Positions 46,830 to 58,283 of a DNA stretch of 64,000 bases are shown one piece after another (the first letter of the stretch is position 1; every line of letters begins with the position of its first letter). Below the pieces are notes generated by a model. The model was not told the DNA's origin, made no database searches, and saw only the letters and a program-made list of their open reading frames with translations. The position numbers and the translations under genes were made by a program. Source of the stretch: Acanthosoma haemorrhoidale. Taxonomy: Eukaryota; Arthropoda; Insecta; Hemiptera; Acanthosomatidae. The stretch covers positions 32,311,841-32,375,840 of the forward strand of contig OV884009.1 of NCBI GenBank assembly GCA_930367205.1, read 5' to 3'.

Positions 46830-47010
46830 CATTATTTAAACATTTTTACAAACAAATGAACAAATGTACAGATTTATAGTCCTTTTCCCGCATAGCATAA
46901 CATGCATTTGAAGGAGGGTAGAATTACAAAAACATTTTTCGTTTTACAGTTTACAATTACAAAAGCAATAGACTGGACTAGGTGATGGGGCTCACCTTCG
47001 GTTTACAAAT
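46830..47010 (-). mobile_element. LINE F 3' end, copy at 46.8 kb
   Basis: Same orientation as 4345-4510: TTTTTACAAACAAATGAACA, CATAGCATAACATGCATTTG, AAAACATTTTTCGTTTTAC, ACTGGACTAGGTGATGGGGC and TCACCTTCGG. Only the last 180 bp of the element are present. Just before it, 46550-46590 is a trace of a family A 3' end. Confidence 0.85.
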
Positions 47011-47119
47011 TTGGGAAAACTTTCAAAGAGGTTTATTCTCTGTGTTGTATACTTTTAGGAGTCAAGTAGCACTCATTCCAATACACCACAACAGTGTAAA
47101 GGAGTTGGTTTTTTCTTCT

Positions 47120-47300
47120 CCTCCCTCGCATGTGAACTAGGAAGCGGGAGTTCGGGAGGTTCTTTACACTCTTCCTCCAGCCACTGGTCAAATTCGCGGA
47201 AGCCACAGATGCTCAGGATATGAACGAAGTGACGACGCGTTGCCAGAACTATTGCCGCCCTGAATTCACAGTCATGTTGTCATTGCCGCTTTAATTTTTT
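47120..47300 (-). mobile_element. Family A' fragment
   Basis: A diverged match to the family A 3' region on the minus strand: CCTCCCTCGCATGTGAAC, 'ggaagcggga.ttcggga', CCACAGATGCTCAGGATATGA and TTGCCAG.ACT. Considerably more decayed than A1-A13. Confidence 0.65.
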
Positions 47301-47524
47301 CTTTGGCTGTTAATAATTTAGTAAAATCAGTCGAATTATAATAAGAGCTTAGTAATTGCTGTGAAATTCCGGGAATTGACCCTGAATATTCATTCTAAAA
47401 TGAGATATTTTTGATTAGAAAATTTTAAGTTTCAACGATTGACGTATCTCTAAATATTTATAAGAATCAGTCCCTTCCCCTAATAATAATTAGTCTAATA
47501 ATAATAATAAGTCCCTAATAATTA

Positions 47525-48005
47525 GATCTTTTGTAATGTCTATTAGGGTGTGTTGTTACTTCTTTGCCTTTTTTAGCACATAACACTGTACATTTTTCTA
47601 TACCCAGCTCCATTTCGCTGTGATCTCTTTCTGTTTCTGGAAGTGTTTTTGATTCATTAGCGAGTTCATTCATGCAGAATGAGTGAGACAGCTTGATTTC
47701 ATTTTTGATTGCGCATCCCTCACTAGTGTCATTCAGTAGTCTAGAGTGTGGGTTAAGAGGCTAAGAGACCAGACAGAACCAGAAAGGTCTAAGAGAGTCC
47801 TCTTGGAAATTACCCTGCTTTATGCCAATGTGATCACTAAAGCTCAGACCATAACCTCTTTGTGTACAGACGGTGAACTTTCATAATCACATGATACGTT
47901 CTAATAGATCAATTATTGTGTGGTAAATATTATAGATTTTTAAGATGTTCAAGAGCCGATCATGCGGTACCAAGTCAAAAGCCTTGCGATAATCTCTCCA
48001 GGCTA
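47525..48005 (-). pseudogene. Reverse transcriptase fragment of a third LINE
   Basis: On the minus strand: VAWRDYRKAFDLVPHDRLLN (RT motif A with its aspartate kept), then after a stop, GIKQGNFQEDSLRPFWFCL (corresponding to the usual 'RGIFQGDSLSPL' motif B) and, at the place where the catalytic Y/F-x-D-D box should be, LSHSFCMNEL. Both aspartates of that box are replaced. Stops and substitutions show long decay. The pattern of these motifs is closest to the R2/R4/Dong-type group, a judgement from memory of the motifs only. It meets family A copy A8 head to head at about 47996. Confidence 0.75.
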
Positions 48006-48655
48006 CTACTTACTAATTTACAAAGTTATAGCTAAGCCAATCTCAACATACATAATAGAGCTATGGGGGACATCAAAAAAGTCGAACATCAAGCGCATTC
48101 AATCCTTTCAATCAAAAGTCCTGAGAAGAGTAAGTGTTCCTTATTACGTCAGCAACAAAACCCTTCATACCGTACATTCTCGAACGCATCCCTCCCTAGT
48201 TCATGAAATTCCATAATAACCTATCCAACCACCCTAATCCCCTAGCACAGTCATTGGACTGCACCACTCATCCCTATTATGCTACTCGGAGACTAAAACG
48301 GGAGTGGTCCCGTGACCTGCTATAAATGCGTAACAGTGGCAATGACCAGTTTCTCCAATCATGTCCTGAGCGTATGTGGCTCTCGCGCATGAGGCTCTTG
48401 GTCAGCCTCCACTGGCTCGTATCCGGTGACGCGGCTGACGGAGGAGCGTGGGGGACTTCCCAAAACTCCGCTTCCTTCTTCGCATGCGAGGGAGGTGTGA
48501 ACCTTGTGGATTTGTGAGGTCTCTGGGCTGTTTGTAAATACTGTATGAATGAGCGAGTGAATGAAAATGGTAAATATGGGATGAATGAAAACATTTATCA
48601 AAATTACTCATTGTCCAATGAGGTAGATTGTAATTTTTTCATAATAAAGCTGTTT
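47996..48655 (+). mobile_element. Family A LINE, long copy A8
   Basis: Plus-strand copy with the ORF2 end and nearly complete 3' untranslated region (TGCTATAAATGCGTAACAG to TTTTTTCATAATAAAGCTG). With A12 it defines the sense strand of the family: the ORF2 stop is followed by about 330 bp ending at AATAAAG without a poly(A) tract. The left end joins a dead RT fragment; no duplication seen. Confidence 0.9.
48012..48325 (+). pseudogene. Family A ORF2 C-terminus (A8)
   Basis: The frame reads LLIYKVIAKPISTYIIELWG, TSKKSNIKRIQSFQSKVLR, VPYYVSNKTLH, then is broken by frameshifts; the expected end (RRLK..W..RDLL, stop at 48323-48325) is legible in another frame. This order - 'IYK..I.P..TY.IELWG', 'SNI..IQ.FQ.K.LR', 'NHPNPL' - is the known tail of jockey-clade ORF2 proteins following the RT and thumb. 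All catalytic parts are absent through 5' truncation. Confidence 0.8.
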
Positions 48656-50039
48656 AATAATAATAATTCTTAAGGTGAAGGAGTTTATACACAGGGTTGA
48701 GACATGTTATAGCTGGTAAGTGTTTCTTTGCTCTAATTATCAGGCAGGCTTCGCCCGTGGAGAATTTCTAGGGGTTGACTAGGCAAGAAGCTCCTGATAA
48801 CGAAGTGCAAGCGAGAGCATTTCTGAAATGTTTAAACCTTATTGTTATTATTACAATTGTTGTTACTAATAGTACTACTATTGAAAAGAGAGAATGGGAC
48901 AGAAAGAGACGACAAGGACGTGCCAAGAGACGCCCGATGGTGGAGAGTCCCTGATGGGCGGATGGGTGGTCCCTAATGATCCTGTTATTAGCTAGAACCG
49001 ATCTGAGCCCATCATCTCTAGCCCTAGCCTCTCCTAGCCCCTAGCTGGGTATTGATTTGCCGCGGGGATCGACTCTTCACACGTTCGGCGGGGCCTTCGG
49101 CGTACCTCCGTATCGGCGCTCGTTCGCAGTCGCCGCTTAGGTGCACTAATGACAGGCGCTCTAACCACTCATCAATACTAATGATATATGATCAGTCAGC
49201 TATAGACGTCTTCATTTTCAATGAGACCAGTTACAGTCGGTTCTTTTCGAATGATGTGAGCACCCAGAGGTTAGAGGGGAAAAAAGAATAACGAAATAAG
49301 TGCCCGGCTCAGAAGCTCTGTTGCCTTTGCAAATTTCCATTATATTTATCATAAGCAGCACGATTTTTTTGGTCTGCATATTAATTTTATCGTTTTAGTG
49401 ATCTGTGAAATTGTTATTCCTATAATTTCTCTGTGAATACGTAATCATTTGATATGTTATAAATAGAAACAAAAACACGCCATAATAAAAAAAAATGATA
49501 TAAATTAATTAATAGGTGATTAATAGTAAAAACATTTGCTGGGAATATGGAGCCCCTGCGTTGGGTACAGAAGGGTACCCATCGTTTAATAATTCTTATT
49601 TGTTGTGCATTATGTACTGTTGATGTCTTGTAATCTTGTTTGACATTAAATCATTTTAAACTTAAACATAACATTTTAAACACCTGTTAACTAATACCAA
49701 AAAACAGAGAAAATAAAAATAAATCAAGTATACTACACCGTACAAATAAGATTACAGCTGCGAAAATGATTTTAATGAAGTTTTATTATATTGAATTATA
49801 GTCTGATAAAATCCCAACGCATATTGCATTTTATTTGTCCTGGCATAGAGCATCTTTATACCCAGCACAATATAATAATTATTACATTTCTGACATGAAA
49901 AATGGTAACGGTTTAATAATTATTAAACCGACGAAATGGTCATCAACATGAATCTACTTGTAGAATTTTGTGTATCAATCAAACAGGGGGTTGCGTTTTG
50001 GTCTCTTTTGAAAGATTAGATATTGACAAGGCTGAGGTT

Positions 50040-50105
50040 CGGCAAAGATAGCTAAACTGGAAGAGCACCTGACCTGAGTTAAGGAGTTCCCGGCTTTGAA
50101 ATCTA
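50040..50105 (+). repeat. Decayed tRNA-like SINE head
   Basis: GATAGCTAAACTGGAAGAGC with ACCTGACCTGAGT follows the A box and anticodon-stem pattern of many tRNAs. The B box is decayed (CGGCTTTGAAATCTAATTCC). A tRNA-derived SINE head is the best reading. Confidence 0.5.
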
Positions 50106-50371
50106 ATTCCATCAACATGCGTATATAGAATTAAAATAATGTTTCATCTGTGATATTACAAAAAAAAAAAGGATCGGCTAAGCAAATGCCTATTTTGCAA
50201 TAACCAGTTTTGATGTGAATGTTGGGTACAATATAATATATATATTACCTAAATATATATTATATATATATATATATATAATATATGATATATCGAAGGG
50301 TGGAAAGTTGAATATTAATCAAGAATACGCGTAATAGACTTACAATTTTATATATAAGTGGTCTGTTGTAA

Positions 50372-50402
50372 CGTTTTGGACTGAAATCAGTCCATCTTCA
50401 AG
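50372..50402 (-). other. TTGAAGAT-hairpin-AAAACG motif
   Basis: On the minus strand: TTGAAGAT, perfect 7-bp stem GGACTGA/TCAGTCC, then AAAACGTT. The first base of the core and of the GAAA box are changed compared with the other copies. Confidence 0.6.
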
Positions 50403-51094
50403 GCAACATAAAAAAAAACGGAAATAAATTAATATGTTCTCAAAGCAGCACTTTTTAAATATTTCCAGGCCAGGAAATCGTGATGGTATTTAAAAGAAAA
50501 ATTATGAAATTCTAGTCCTTTGCGCAAGGAAAAATATATCTACAGATATTTTTTCAATCTTTTCATTGAACGATATGACGAAGCTTGGAGGAGGCCCACC
50601 ATGCAGCAAAAACTCCCCATGGTTTTCGGTGCCGTGGGGAAATGACGGTTGGAAAGTTCTTTTTCGTCAGTTGTTACAACACCGCCATATTGCATTTGGT
50701 CGATGAAATTTCAGAAACGCGCGCGTAACTGGGCTCATGAAGTTTCCATTAAAACATCAAAAAATATCATACATTCGTCCATACGTCATTTAACTCCACC
50801 GGATTCCATACAGTCCTCAACGTATTAAGACATTCCGTGGTATAGTTATTTTTTGAAAACATCCCAGGCATTCACAGCCTCAAGCCAAGTCAATTTCGAA
50901 TTGGATACTCTTCACTGGGCCTGCTGACTCTTAGGTAAACATCTGAATATTTTAGGGCTCATACGCATATAAGGTTTCTTTTAAAATGCTGATGAAATTT
51001 CAAAATGTCATAAAATAATAACTTTGAAATATTCAATGATGGAGATGTCAGGGTAAATGTTTCGTACTTTTTTTTTTTTTTTTAGGCAATAACA

Positions 51095-51475
51095 ATTTAT
51101 TAAGATAAAATTACAATCTGCCTTCTTTATTAGGCAATAAGTAATTGAGATAAATGTTATCATTCATACCATATTTACATCATTCACTCGCTCATTCATA
51201 CAATATTTACAAACAGCCCAGAGGCCCCCCAAGTCCACATGATTGTCACCTCCCTCGCATGCGAAGGGGGCAGCGGAGTCTTGGGAAGTCGCCCACGCTC
51301 CTAAGTCAGCCGCGTCACTGGATAGCCAGCGGAGGCTGACCAAGAGCGCGAGAGCCACAGACGCTCAGGACATGATTAGAGAAACTGGCCATTGCCAGGA
51401 CTCCCACTAACACTTAGTTATAGCAGGTCACGAGGACACTGCCGTTTTAATCTCCGAGGATTTTCGTATATTGAC
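51095..51475 (-). mobile_element. Family A LINE 3' end, copy A9
   Basis: Minus-strand copy from AAGATAAAATTACAATCTGC to CACGAGGACACTGCCGTTTT and AATCTCCGAGGA. Truncated at the end of ORF2. A T run (about 51069-51084) lies 10 bp beyond the 3' end. Confidence 0.9.
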
Positions 51476-52440
51476 ATTGTTATTGTATCATACAGTTTTT
51501 ACACGTACAAGTAATCTTTTGACTTTGATATGTAATAAATTGACAAAAATTTATGTTTAACTATCAAATAATTTTACTTGATACATACTTGATCATTCAA
51601 GAGAGTTTGTTTCAGTTTTTTTTCAAAACCAAAAACCTTTGGGTTTTCACGCATGTGATTCGGTTCTGGTGATGTCAGAACCCATGGTTATCCTAGATGG
51701 AATAAATTTTACATGGTTCGCTCAGTAACTTGAATAAAACTGCATTAAGAGTTTTCAATTAATTACTTCGTACAGTAAGACTATATTTTTTGTCACATTC
51801 AGTACTCGACGTCTTGATTAATAATGTGATATGTATTGGGGCTTTAGTGAATAACAATAGTAAAAAGACAATGAAACTATAATAAAAATAAATGTATTCT
51901 CAACCCAAGTTTGCCTTACAGGCATATTATTTTGCACTGTATTTCAGTGCGGTTCTACTAGATCCCTAGATAATACTAAAGATGAAAATTCATGTATACG
52001 AAAATGATGAAGGCTCATTAATTAATTACATTGCAATTTGAACAAATATTCAGCCATATAATTGAGTAAGGTATGAAATTGTAGACTCTCAAAGTACTTG
52101 TTAATAGGATGTAATATGTGTCAGGAGCTTAGCGGATTGTAATTAAAAACAACAACATTAAAATCATATTCGTAACATTTTAGCAGCCCATAATAACAAC
52201 GAAACCCATAATTGTGTAGTGAAACACACTTGAATAACTTTTGGTAGTTCAATTTGAATAAAAAAAAATGTGGCCAATCATTTGACTCTCAAGAATCCGT
52301 TCAATAGTAAGCATTTGCTTTGGTCGTTTTATCAACATTTCTGAGCTCTGGAGGTTTTTTGTTACTGCTGGAACCGTTTACAGGCTATATTTTTTTAAAA
52401 AAACTTTTCTTCTAGAACACAGTCCACTAGGTATAAATAT
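51476..52440. other. AT-rich unique DNA
   Basis: No gene or shared repeat seen. Confidence 0.55.
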
Positions 52441-52900
52441 ATATCATAACTTATTTATTGTGCTAAAATTACAATCTGCCATATTAGGCAATAAGTAATT
52501 AAGATCAACGCTATCAATCATACCATATTTACAATTCATCATTCACTCGCTCATTCATACAATATTTACAAGCCCAGAGACCTCCCAAATACACATGGTT
52601 CTCACCTCCCTCGCATGCGAAAGAGGAAGCGAAGTCTTGGGAAGTCCCCCACGCTCCTCCGTCAGCCACGTCACCGGATACGAACTAACGGGGGCTAACA
52701 AAGAGCGCGACAGTCACATACGCTCAGAACATGATTGGAGGCCATTGCCAGGACTCCCACTGTCACGCATTTATAGCAGGTCACGAGGCCACTGCCATTT
52801 CAGTCTCCGAGGAGGATTATAGGGATGAGAGGTGCAGTGCAATGACTGAGCTACGGTATTAGGATGGTTGGATAGGTTACTATGGAATTTCATGAACACA
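52441..52900 (-). mobile_element. Family A LINE 3' end, copy A10 (long-tail subfamily)
   Basis: Minus-strand copy. Its 3' terminus (CTAGGTATAAATATATATCA, TAACTTATTTATTGTGCTAA) is the exact counterpart of A3's tail. The other end stops in the ORF2 tail at GGAATTTCATGAACAC. A small deletion has removed GAAACTG beside GATTGGA|GGCCATTGCC. Confidence 0.88.
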
Positions 52901-54960
52901 AAACATACGCGGTGACTTCAATGCACCAACAGTATAATATTGAAACAAATACATAAATGAGTAGTAGTGAATGACATTCGCTAACAGTTGTAACTAGGAA
53001 TATAAGGAAAAAATAAGAATTATTTTCTGGGGAAAAAGAAAGGTTGCTGGGATGTACGTATAACATTTATGGAGAATAATTAAATAAAGAGAATAATATT
53101 GATAAATTATGAATCTTTAGATAAGGAACTGGTAATGTCTTGATTTGACGAAGAATATTGCTAGATATTATAGGTTTGCAGTACGGATAAGAAAAGAACG
53201 GTCAAAGGAAGCAGATTTGTGAGAAATGAAATACAAGTCGGATGGACATGGTCTGCTATTGCGAGATTTGATCCCTGATTTGAATTGGATCAGGTTGTAG
53301 ATGTTAGGAGCCTTTTAGTCATCATGGTACTGAAGAGGAAGGATCCTACCAAGTATTGGAGAAAGGCAAAAGGGTGGCAAGGAGCTAAATTGTCTACCTC
53401 ACTATGAAAAATAAGACTTAGTATAGCAATTATCGAAATTTGTTTCTATTTATATTTATCAAATTAAGATTTCACTTCAAGATGTCAGGTGACCAAATCT
53501 AATAACATTGGTAACTTTTTATTTTAACGTTCTCATGTGAAATATTATTGAGAGATCGTCCTCCCCTCTATTCTCACATAATTGCACTCTTGAAAATTAA
53601 TCAACAAATTAAAGACATTTAGAGCGTACATAAGACGTTTGGTTAGTCACACTGTTACTATTACAAGCTGTCAGTGATGTGGATGAAGATGTGAGATGGA
53701 AGACAGAGGGTGGAAGGTGGAAGACAGAGGTGGTAGAGGCTAAGACGCGGCGGTTCCACTAAGAAAGGCCGTCGGGAGCGAACAAGAAGGTATGGTCGGT
53801 AATGAACATATTAGTTGTGGCCGTGTCTGCTGTTTTTGTCGGAGGGGGCCCAAGTTGGCGGGGTTGGTTTTTGCCCCCCCCCCCTCCCTGCCCCCCTAGA
53901 TAGAGAATCAATCATGACGGAGCCCTGCCAACGCCTAGCCCTCAAACAAATTATACGATGTTTTCAAAGATGTCAGAACCTTGCGGCTAAAGTTATCCCG
54001 GGGCTCAGGTAGCTGTAGCTACTAGGTAGGAAAGAGGTGCGATCATCGCTTATTAATTAAAGCTACATCAATCAAAAGGCAGCCTGCTCGCAGCACCGCT
54101 ACACCATACAACTCTTACGTCTCATTTTATTTTCATAATTCATCCCAGCGCTAATTATTATAACCTGAAAAGATTATGAAAAGCCCCGGGTTAAGTCCGC
54201 AGGTTTTGACTGGGAGCCGGTAATATTTTATCAAGTTAATTGCCGTTGACCTCGTTTCATCAAGTGCTCACCGACAGATAATTTGTAAAATGCTACGATA
54301 CTTCATCTTCAATATACCTGTTTACTGTCTCAAGCAAATATTTGACATAAAATAGGGATACATATTTGACATGATGAAACACTTCAACGTAAAATCCTCG
54401 AGAATCACACGGCTGTTTTAAAGTTAACGATAGTACTTTACTATAGTAATTAATTAGTTAATAATACTATGGACAACTGGATTGACAGAGATCTATGAAA
54501 ACATAAAGGCTTTTGGTTTTGAAAAAAAACAAAACCCCAATCATAGTTTGAAAGATTGGTTTCCTTGTCCTTTATCACTTGTTTGACTAATTCTAAATAG
54601 TTAAAATTTTAATAAAACCAAAAACTTACTACATTGTGACCTACAATGTCATTAAATTTTCCGCAACATTTGAAGTGTCCTTCAACATAAAAGTAAAATA
54701 AGAATTGAGACCTTCAATCAATTTATTTCCCATATAAATATAATCAAAACTTAACCTTATGCTAATATGAAACCCATCAAGTCTAAAAATAAAAGACTAA
54801 CGTCATCACTATTGTTAAAAAAAAAAATTAATAAAAGTTATACGCAAATGGAAAAACGTTTCTTCATAATATAGGGTACCGATGCTAGCAATATTTAGAA
54901 GTAATGGATCCTCATTATGTATAGATTTTCGTACAAATTTTATTTCATGTTTTTCATAGC
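52901..54960. other. Unique DNA
   Basis: No gene recognised. 53660-54020 contains purine-rich GGTGGAAG-type and C-run sequences and a 65-codon + frame (53815-54012) without motif. 54040-54300 is a balanced island with ATTAATTAAAGC and GCTAATTATTATAACC, candidate homeodomain sites only. Confidence 0.4.
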
Positions 54961-54964
54961 TTAA

Positions 54965-55292
54965 CTATAGTAACTATAGTAACTGTGATAATTGTTTCCA
55001 TTCATACCATATTTACAATTTTCATTCACTCACTTTACAGTATTTAATTTTACAATATTTACATACAGCCCAGAGGCCTCCCAAATCCACATGGTTCTCA
55101 CCTCCCTCGCATGCGAAAGTGGAAGCGAAGTCTTGGGAAGTCCCCCACGCTCCTCCGTCAGCCGCGTCACCGGATACGAGGTAACGGGGGATGACGAAGA
55201 GTGTGAGAGCCACAGACGCTCAGGACATTATTGGAGAAACTGGCCATATCCAGGACGCCCACTGTCACGTATTTATAGCAGGTCACGAGGCA
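54965..55292 (-). mobile_element. Family A LINE, copy A11 (lacks 3' terminus)
   Basis: Minus-strand copy running from the middle of the 3' untranslated region (ACTGTGATAATTGTTTCCAT) to CACGTATTTATAGCAGGTCA. The last 60 bp with CAATCTGCC and the poly(A) signal are missing, and the break abuts a short tandem CTATAGTAA. Confidence 0.85.
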
Positions 55293-55578
55293 TTGATGAT
55301 TGAATCGTTTTTATAACCACTATTGTGTACATGGATCCAGTCAGACTTCCTCATCTAAACTTAACTACTCAGTAAGACAATTTTTTTATGAAAGATAATG
55401 AATCGCCGTTTTCTCCTAAGCCACCAACTGTCGATGGAATAAACAATTTCCATACTTAGTCAAACGCATACTTAATGTCCAAGAAGAATACAGCAAGTAC
55501 AAGAAGAAATATGTGACTGAACGAAAGTAAGTCCTCCCCCTTGGGCTCGGCAATAAATGTTCCACAGGTTCCATAGGA

Positions 55579-55840
55579 AGAACATCAAGCGTATCCAATC
55601 CTTTCAATCAAAAGTCCTGAGAACAATAGTAAATGCCCCTTATTACGTCAGCAACAAAACCATTCATAACGATCTTAACATACCCTACATTCATGAACTC
55701 ATCCCTTCCAAGTTCATGAAATTCCATAGTAACCTATCCAACCACCCTAATCCCCTAGTACAGTCATTGCGCTGCACCACTCATCCCTACTAAGCTTCCC
55801 CTGGAGACTAAAACGGCAGTGGCCTCGTGACCTGCTATAA
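55579..55840 (+). pseudogene. Family A ORF2 C-terminus (A12)
   Basis: Open frame: KNIKRIQSFQSKVLRTIVNA, PYYVSNKTIHNDLNIPYIHE, LIPSKFMKFHSNLSNHPNPL, VQSLRCTTHPY, then TAA from a small lesion at about 55791-55800. The original end (RRLK..., RDLL, stop at 55838-55840) is readable downstream in another frame. Typical jockey-clade ORF2 tail. Cannot be active because everything before it is missing. Confidence 0.85.
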
Positions 55841-56176
55841 ATGGGTAACAGCGGGAGTCCTGGCAATGGGCAGTTTCTCCAATCATGTCATGAGCGTATG
55901 TGGCTCTTGCGCTCTTGGTCAGCCTCCGCTGGATCGTATCCGGTGATGCGGCTAACGGAGGAGCGTGGGGGACTCCCTAAGACTCCGCTTCCTCTTTTGC
56001 ATGCAAGGGAGGTGACATCCATGTGGATTTGGGAGGTCTCTGGGCTGTTTGTAAATATTGTATGAATGAAAATTGTAAATATGGTATGAATGAGAACATT
56101 TATCACAATTACTTCATGTACAATGAGGCAGATTGTAATTTTATCATAATAAAGAATATTATACATATAAGAAAAA
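55579..56176 (+). mobile_element. Family A LINE, long copy A12, with TSD
   Basis: The best-preserved family A copy: ORF2 tail and complete 3' region, bounded by a perfect 13-bp target-site duplication AGGTTCCATAGGA at 55566-55578 and 56177-56189. After CATAATAAAG the tail is AATATTATACATATAAGAAA and AA. This fixes the start (5' truncation inside ORF2) and the 3' end to the base. Confidence 0.93.
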
Positions 56177-56404
56177 AGGTTCCATAGGATTAGCCGGGCA
56201 TATTGGCATAGGTTGAGGAACCCCCGCCAGCTGGGAGTAACTCCCATCCGAATTAATGGCGGTACCTCCGAAAGATTGGAAAGGCAGAAGTAGAAAGGTA
56301 TTGGAAAGAGGCGAATCGGTAATGGCCGGTCTGTGGGTGGCCCAGGGCTATTAAGCCATTCCTTCTCACATTTCAATCACATCTGAGAACAGTTTGGGTC
56401 AGAT

Positions 56405-56457
56405 TGGACACCGTCTTGGTGGTCCGGCATCTTCCGTGGTTCGACTCCCGAACAGTC
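56405..56457 (+). repeat. tRNA-like 3' half
   Basis: GTCTTGGTGGTCCGGCATC and CCGTGGTTCGACTCCCGAAC carry a perfect B box (GGTTCGACTCC). No convincing A box. SINE or tRNA fragment. Confidence 0.4.
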
Positions 56458-58257
56458 AATCTTCATCGAGCCCTTTTACTTTTGATTAAGCTTCTTGTCC
56501 GGTCGCTTCGGACAGTTGCATAGCTAGTGAGTGGGAGGAGTGGGAGAACAGGACCCCCAAAATTTGGAGCTTTTTTTTAAAATATAGAAACATTATATTA
56601 TACTAGATGATCCTTGGACTGTTGTCTCGTGGTATTTTTTGTATTTATTGTTGTTTTTTTTAAAGCCCGTTTGAGGCTCAGCCTCAGGAAGGGCGGGAAA
56701 AAAAAAAAAAAAAGTTGTCTTGTATTTTTAATATTGTTTTATCACCCATACCATAAAACCTTCTTGGTTTTGCAAACAAACTAAAAACAGTCAACATATT
56801 AACGTAAAAAATATTAAAAATGGACCGAATACAATTAAAAAGTATAGCAGAGCTTGATATCTTAAATAAGTTGTAAGCCGGAAATTTGAAACGTTGGAGA
56901 AACAAGTACATTTTTAGGTTTTTTTCCCCGATACTTCCTGTTAATGTATTCTTACTAAACATTAATTAGTATTTTCCAAAGGGTTGAACGTAAATTAATA
57001 ATTTTAGTATTGATACGATGCTAGAATTAATTTTTCCAAAAAAGCTTGAAGCTGAACTATCCTTTTTTTATTGATATATCAACAGTCAAAACTGTCCCTA
57101 TTTGGACATTCTCAGGACTGAAATTTGGAACAAGAACATATATAGAAGAAAATTACATTAAAATACTTAATTTAATAAACAATAAGATTGGAAAAAAACA
57201 AATGAATAAAACAACACAACTGTTATAAATAAAAGTTTTTTGTATGTAATTGTTACACTATGTACATAGCGCCCAAATAAAAAAATAGATTTTTAAAGAG
57301 TTGAAGTCTTTTTTTGAAAAATTAATTTTTATATAAATACCAATAATGAAGTCACTTTTTGAGAATTACTCTAAAGAATGATATTATTACACATCCCACA
57401 TAACCATTGTGTTTTTAGCATTAAAATGATAGTGTTTTATTTCGTAAATAATACCAGAGCTGAGATATAAGAAATCTTAAAAGTTCGAGCACTCTATTTT
57501 ATTTTATTATTTTTTTTTTACTATTTTTCGCTATTCAAATGTAAATGCATATCAACCAAAAATTAATCGACTTATTCCAAGTAGTTAAGAAATACCATTT
57601 TTATTTACACTGCATAAATATTAATTTTGTTTTTTTCAACAACCTCCAAGTTTGAGGAAATGGTTTTTCTGTCACGTGGACAATGAAAATGTTTTTCTAT
57701 CACAAGTTTTTATTTGTTATTAAAATGTTAGCAAATCGCTATGAAATAGTTTAAGGATGAAATAATTAATTTAAGTAAAATCGTACATTGCCCGTAGGAT
57801 GCCTGATAGGTGAAACAATAAATTAAAGAAATTCTGATACTCTTGAATGATTTAAAAAAAAAATTTATCCAGTGTAAATATTAAACTCCGTCTCTTTTTG
57901 GTGATCTTTAGAATATTATTTAAAATTGTAGTTTGAGTTAATCATATTTACGACCACTATTACGGCAGTATCTGTATCCAGATTACGTATGATGACAAGA
58001 TGCCATTTTTTGAAGCATTTTATCTCATTTTGATGACATGCTTAAAGTCATGACCGGAATTTTTGTATTTATTAGGCTTTTCCTCAGCCATCCTCTACTA
58101 GTTCATAGTTGCCTCAAAACAGATTTCTATAGCAAAATTGATTGATATTTGAATGAGACACCAGTAGTTTAATATTTACGCTGTGTGAAAATTAAATTAA
58201 AAAAAAAACTTTTGAGTATATCAAAATACCTTTATATATTTACTGTTTATCAGTAGA

Positions 58258-58283
58258 CATTTCGCCTAATCAGGGGTCGTCGG
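58258..58283 (-). other. CGACGA-hairpin-GAAATG motif
   Basis: On the minus strand: CCGACGAC, a short CC(CC)/(A)GG stem, then CGAAATGTC. A member of the recurrent GAAACG motif set with a changed core. Confidence 0.5.

Larger units (their letters stand above)
48660..51090. other. Unique DNA
   Basis: No host gene recognised. 48880-49290 is a balanced island with a 79-codon + frame (49052-49291) without known motif. An AT-only self-complementary stretch lies at about 50236-50292. 50540-50900 is another mildly balanced stretch. Confidence 0.4.

Noticed and set aside
52436..52900. Target-site duplication GAACACA for copy A10
   Set aside because: Only 7 bp match and the left word does not abut the element end defined by the shared tail with A3.
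55888..56376. 162-codon minus-strand open frame, the longest in the window
   Set aside because: Most of it is antisense to the 3' untranslated region of LINE copy A12, and the same antisense peptide (SQIH...SLACERGSGVLGSPPRSS) appears in other family A copies. It is a shadow of the repeat.
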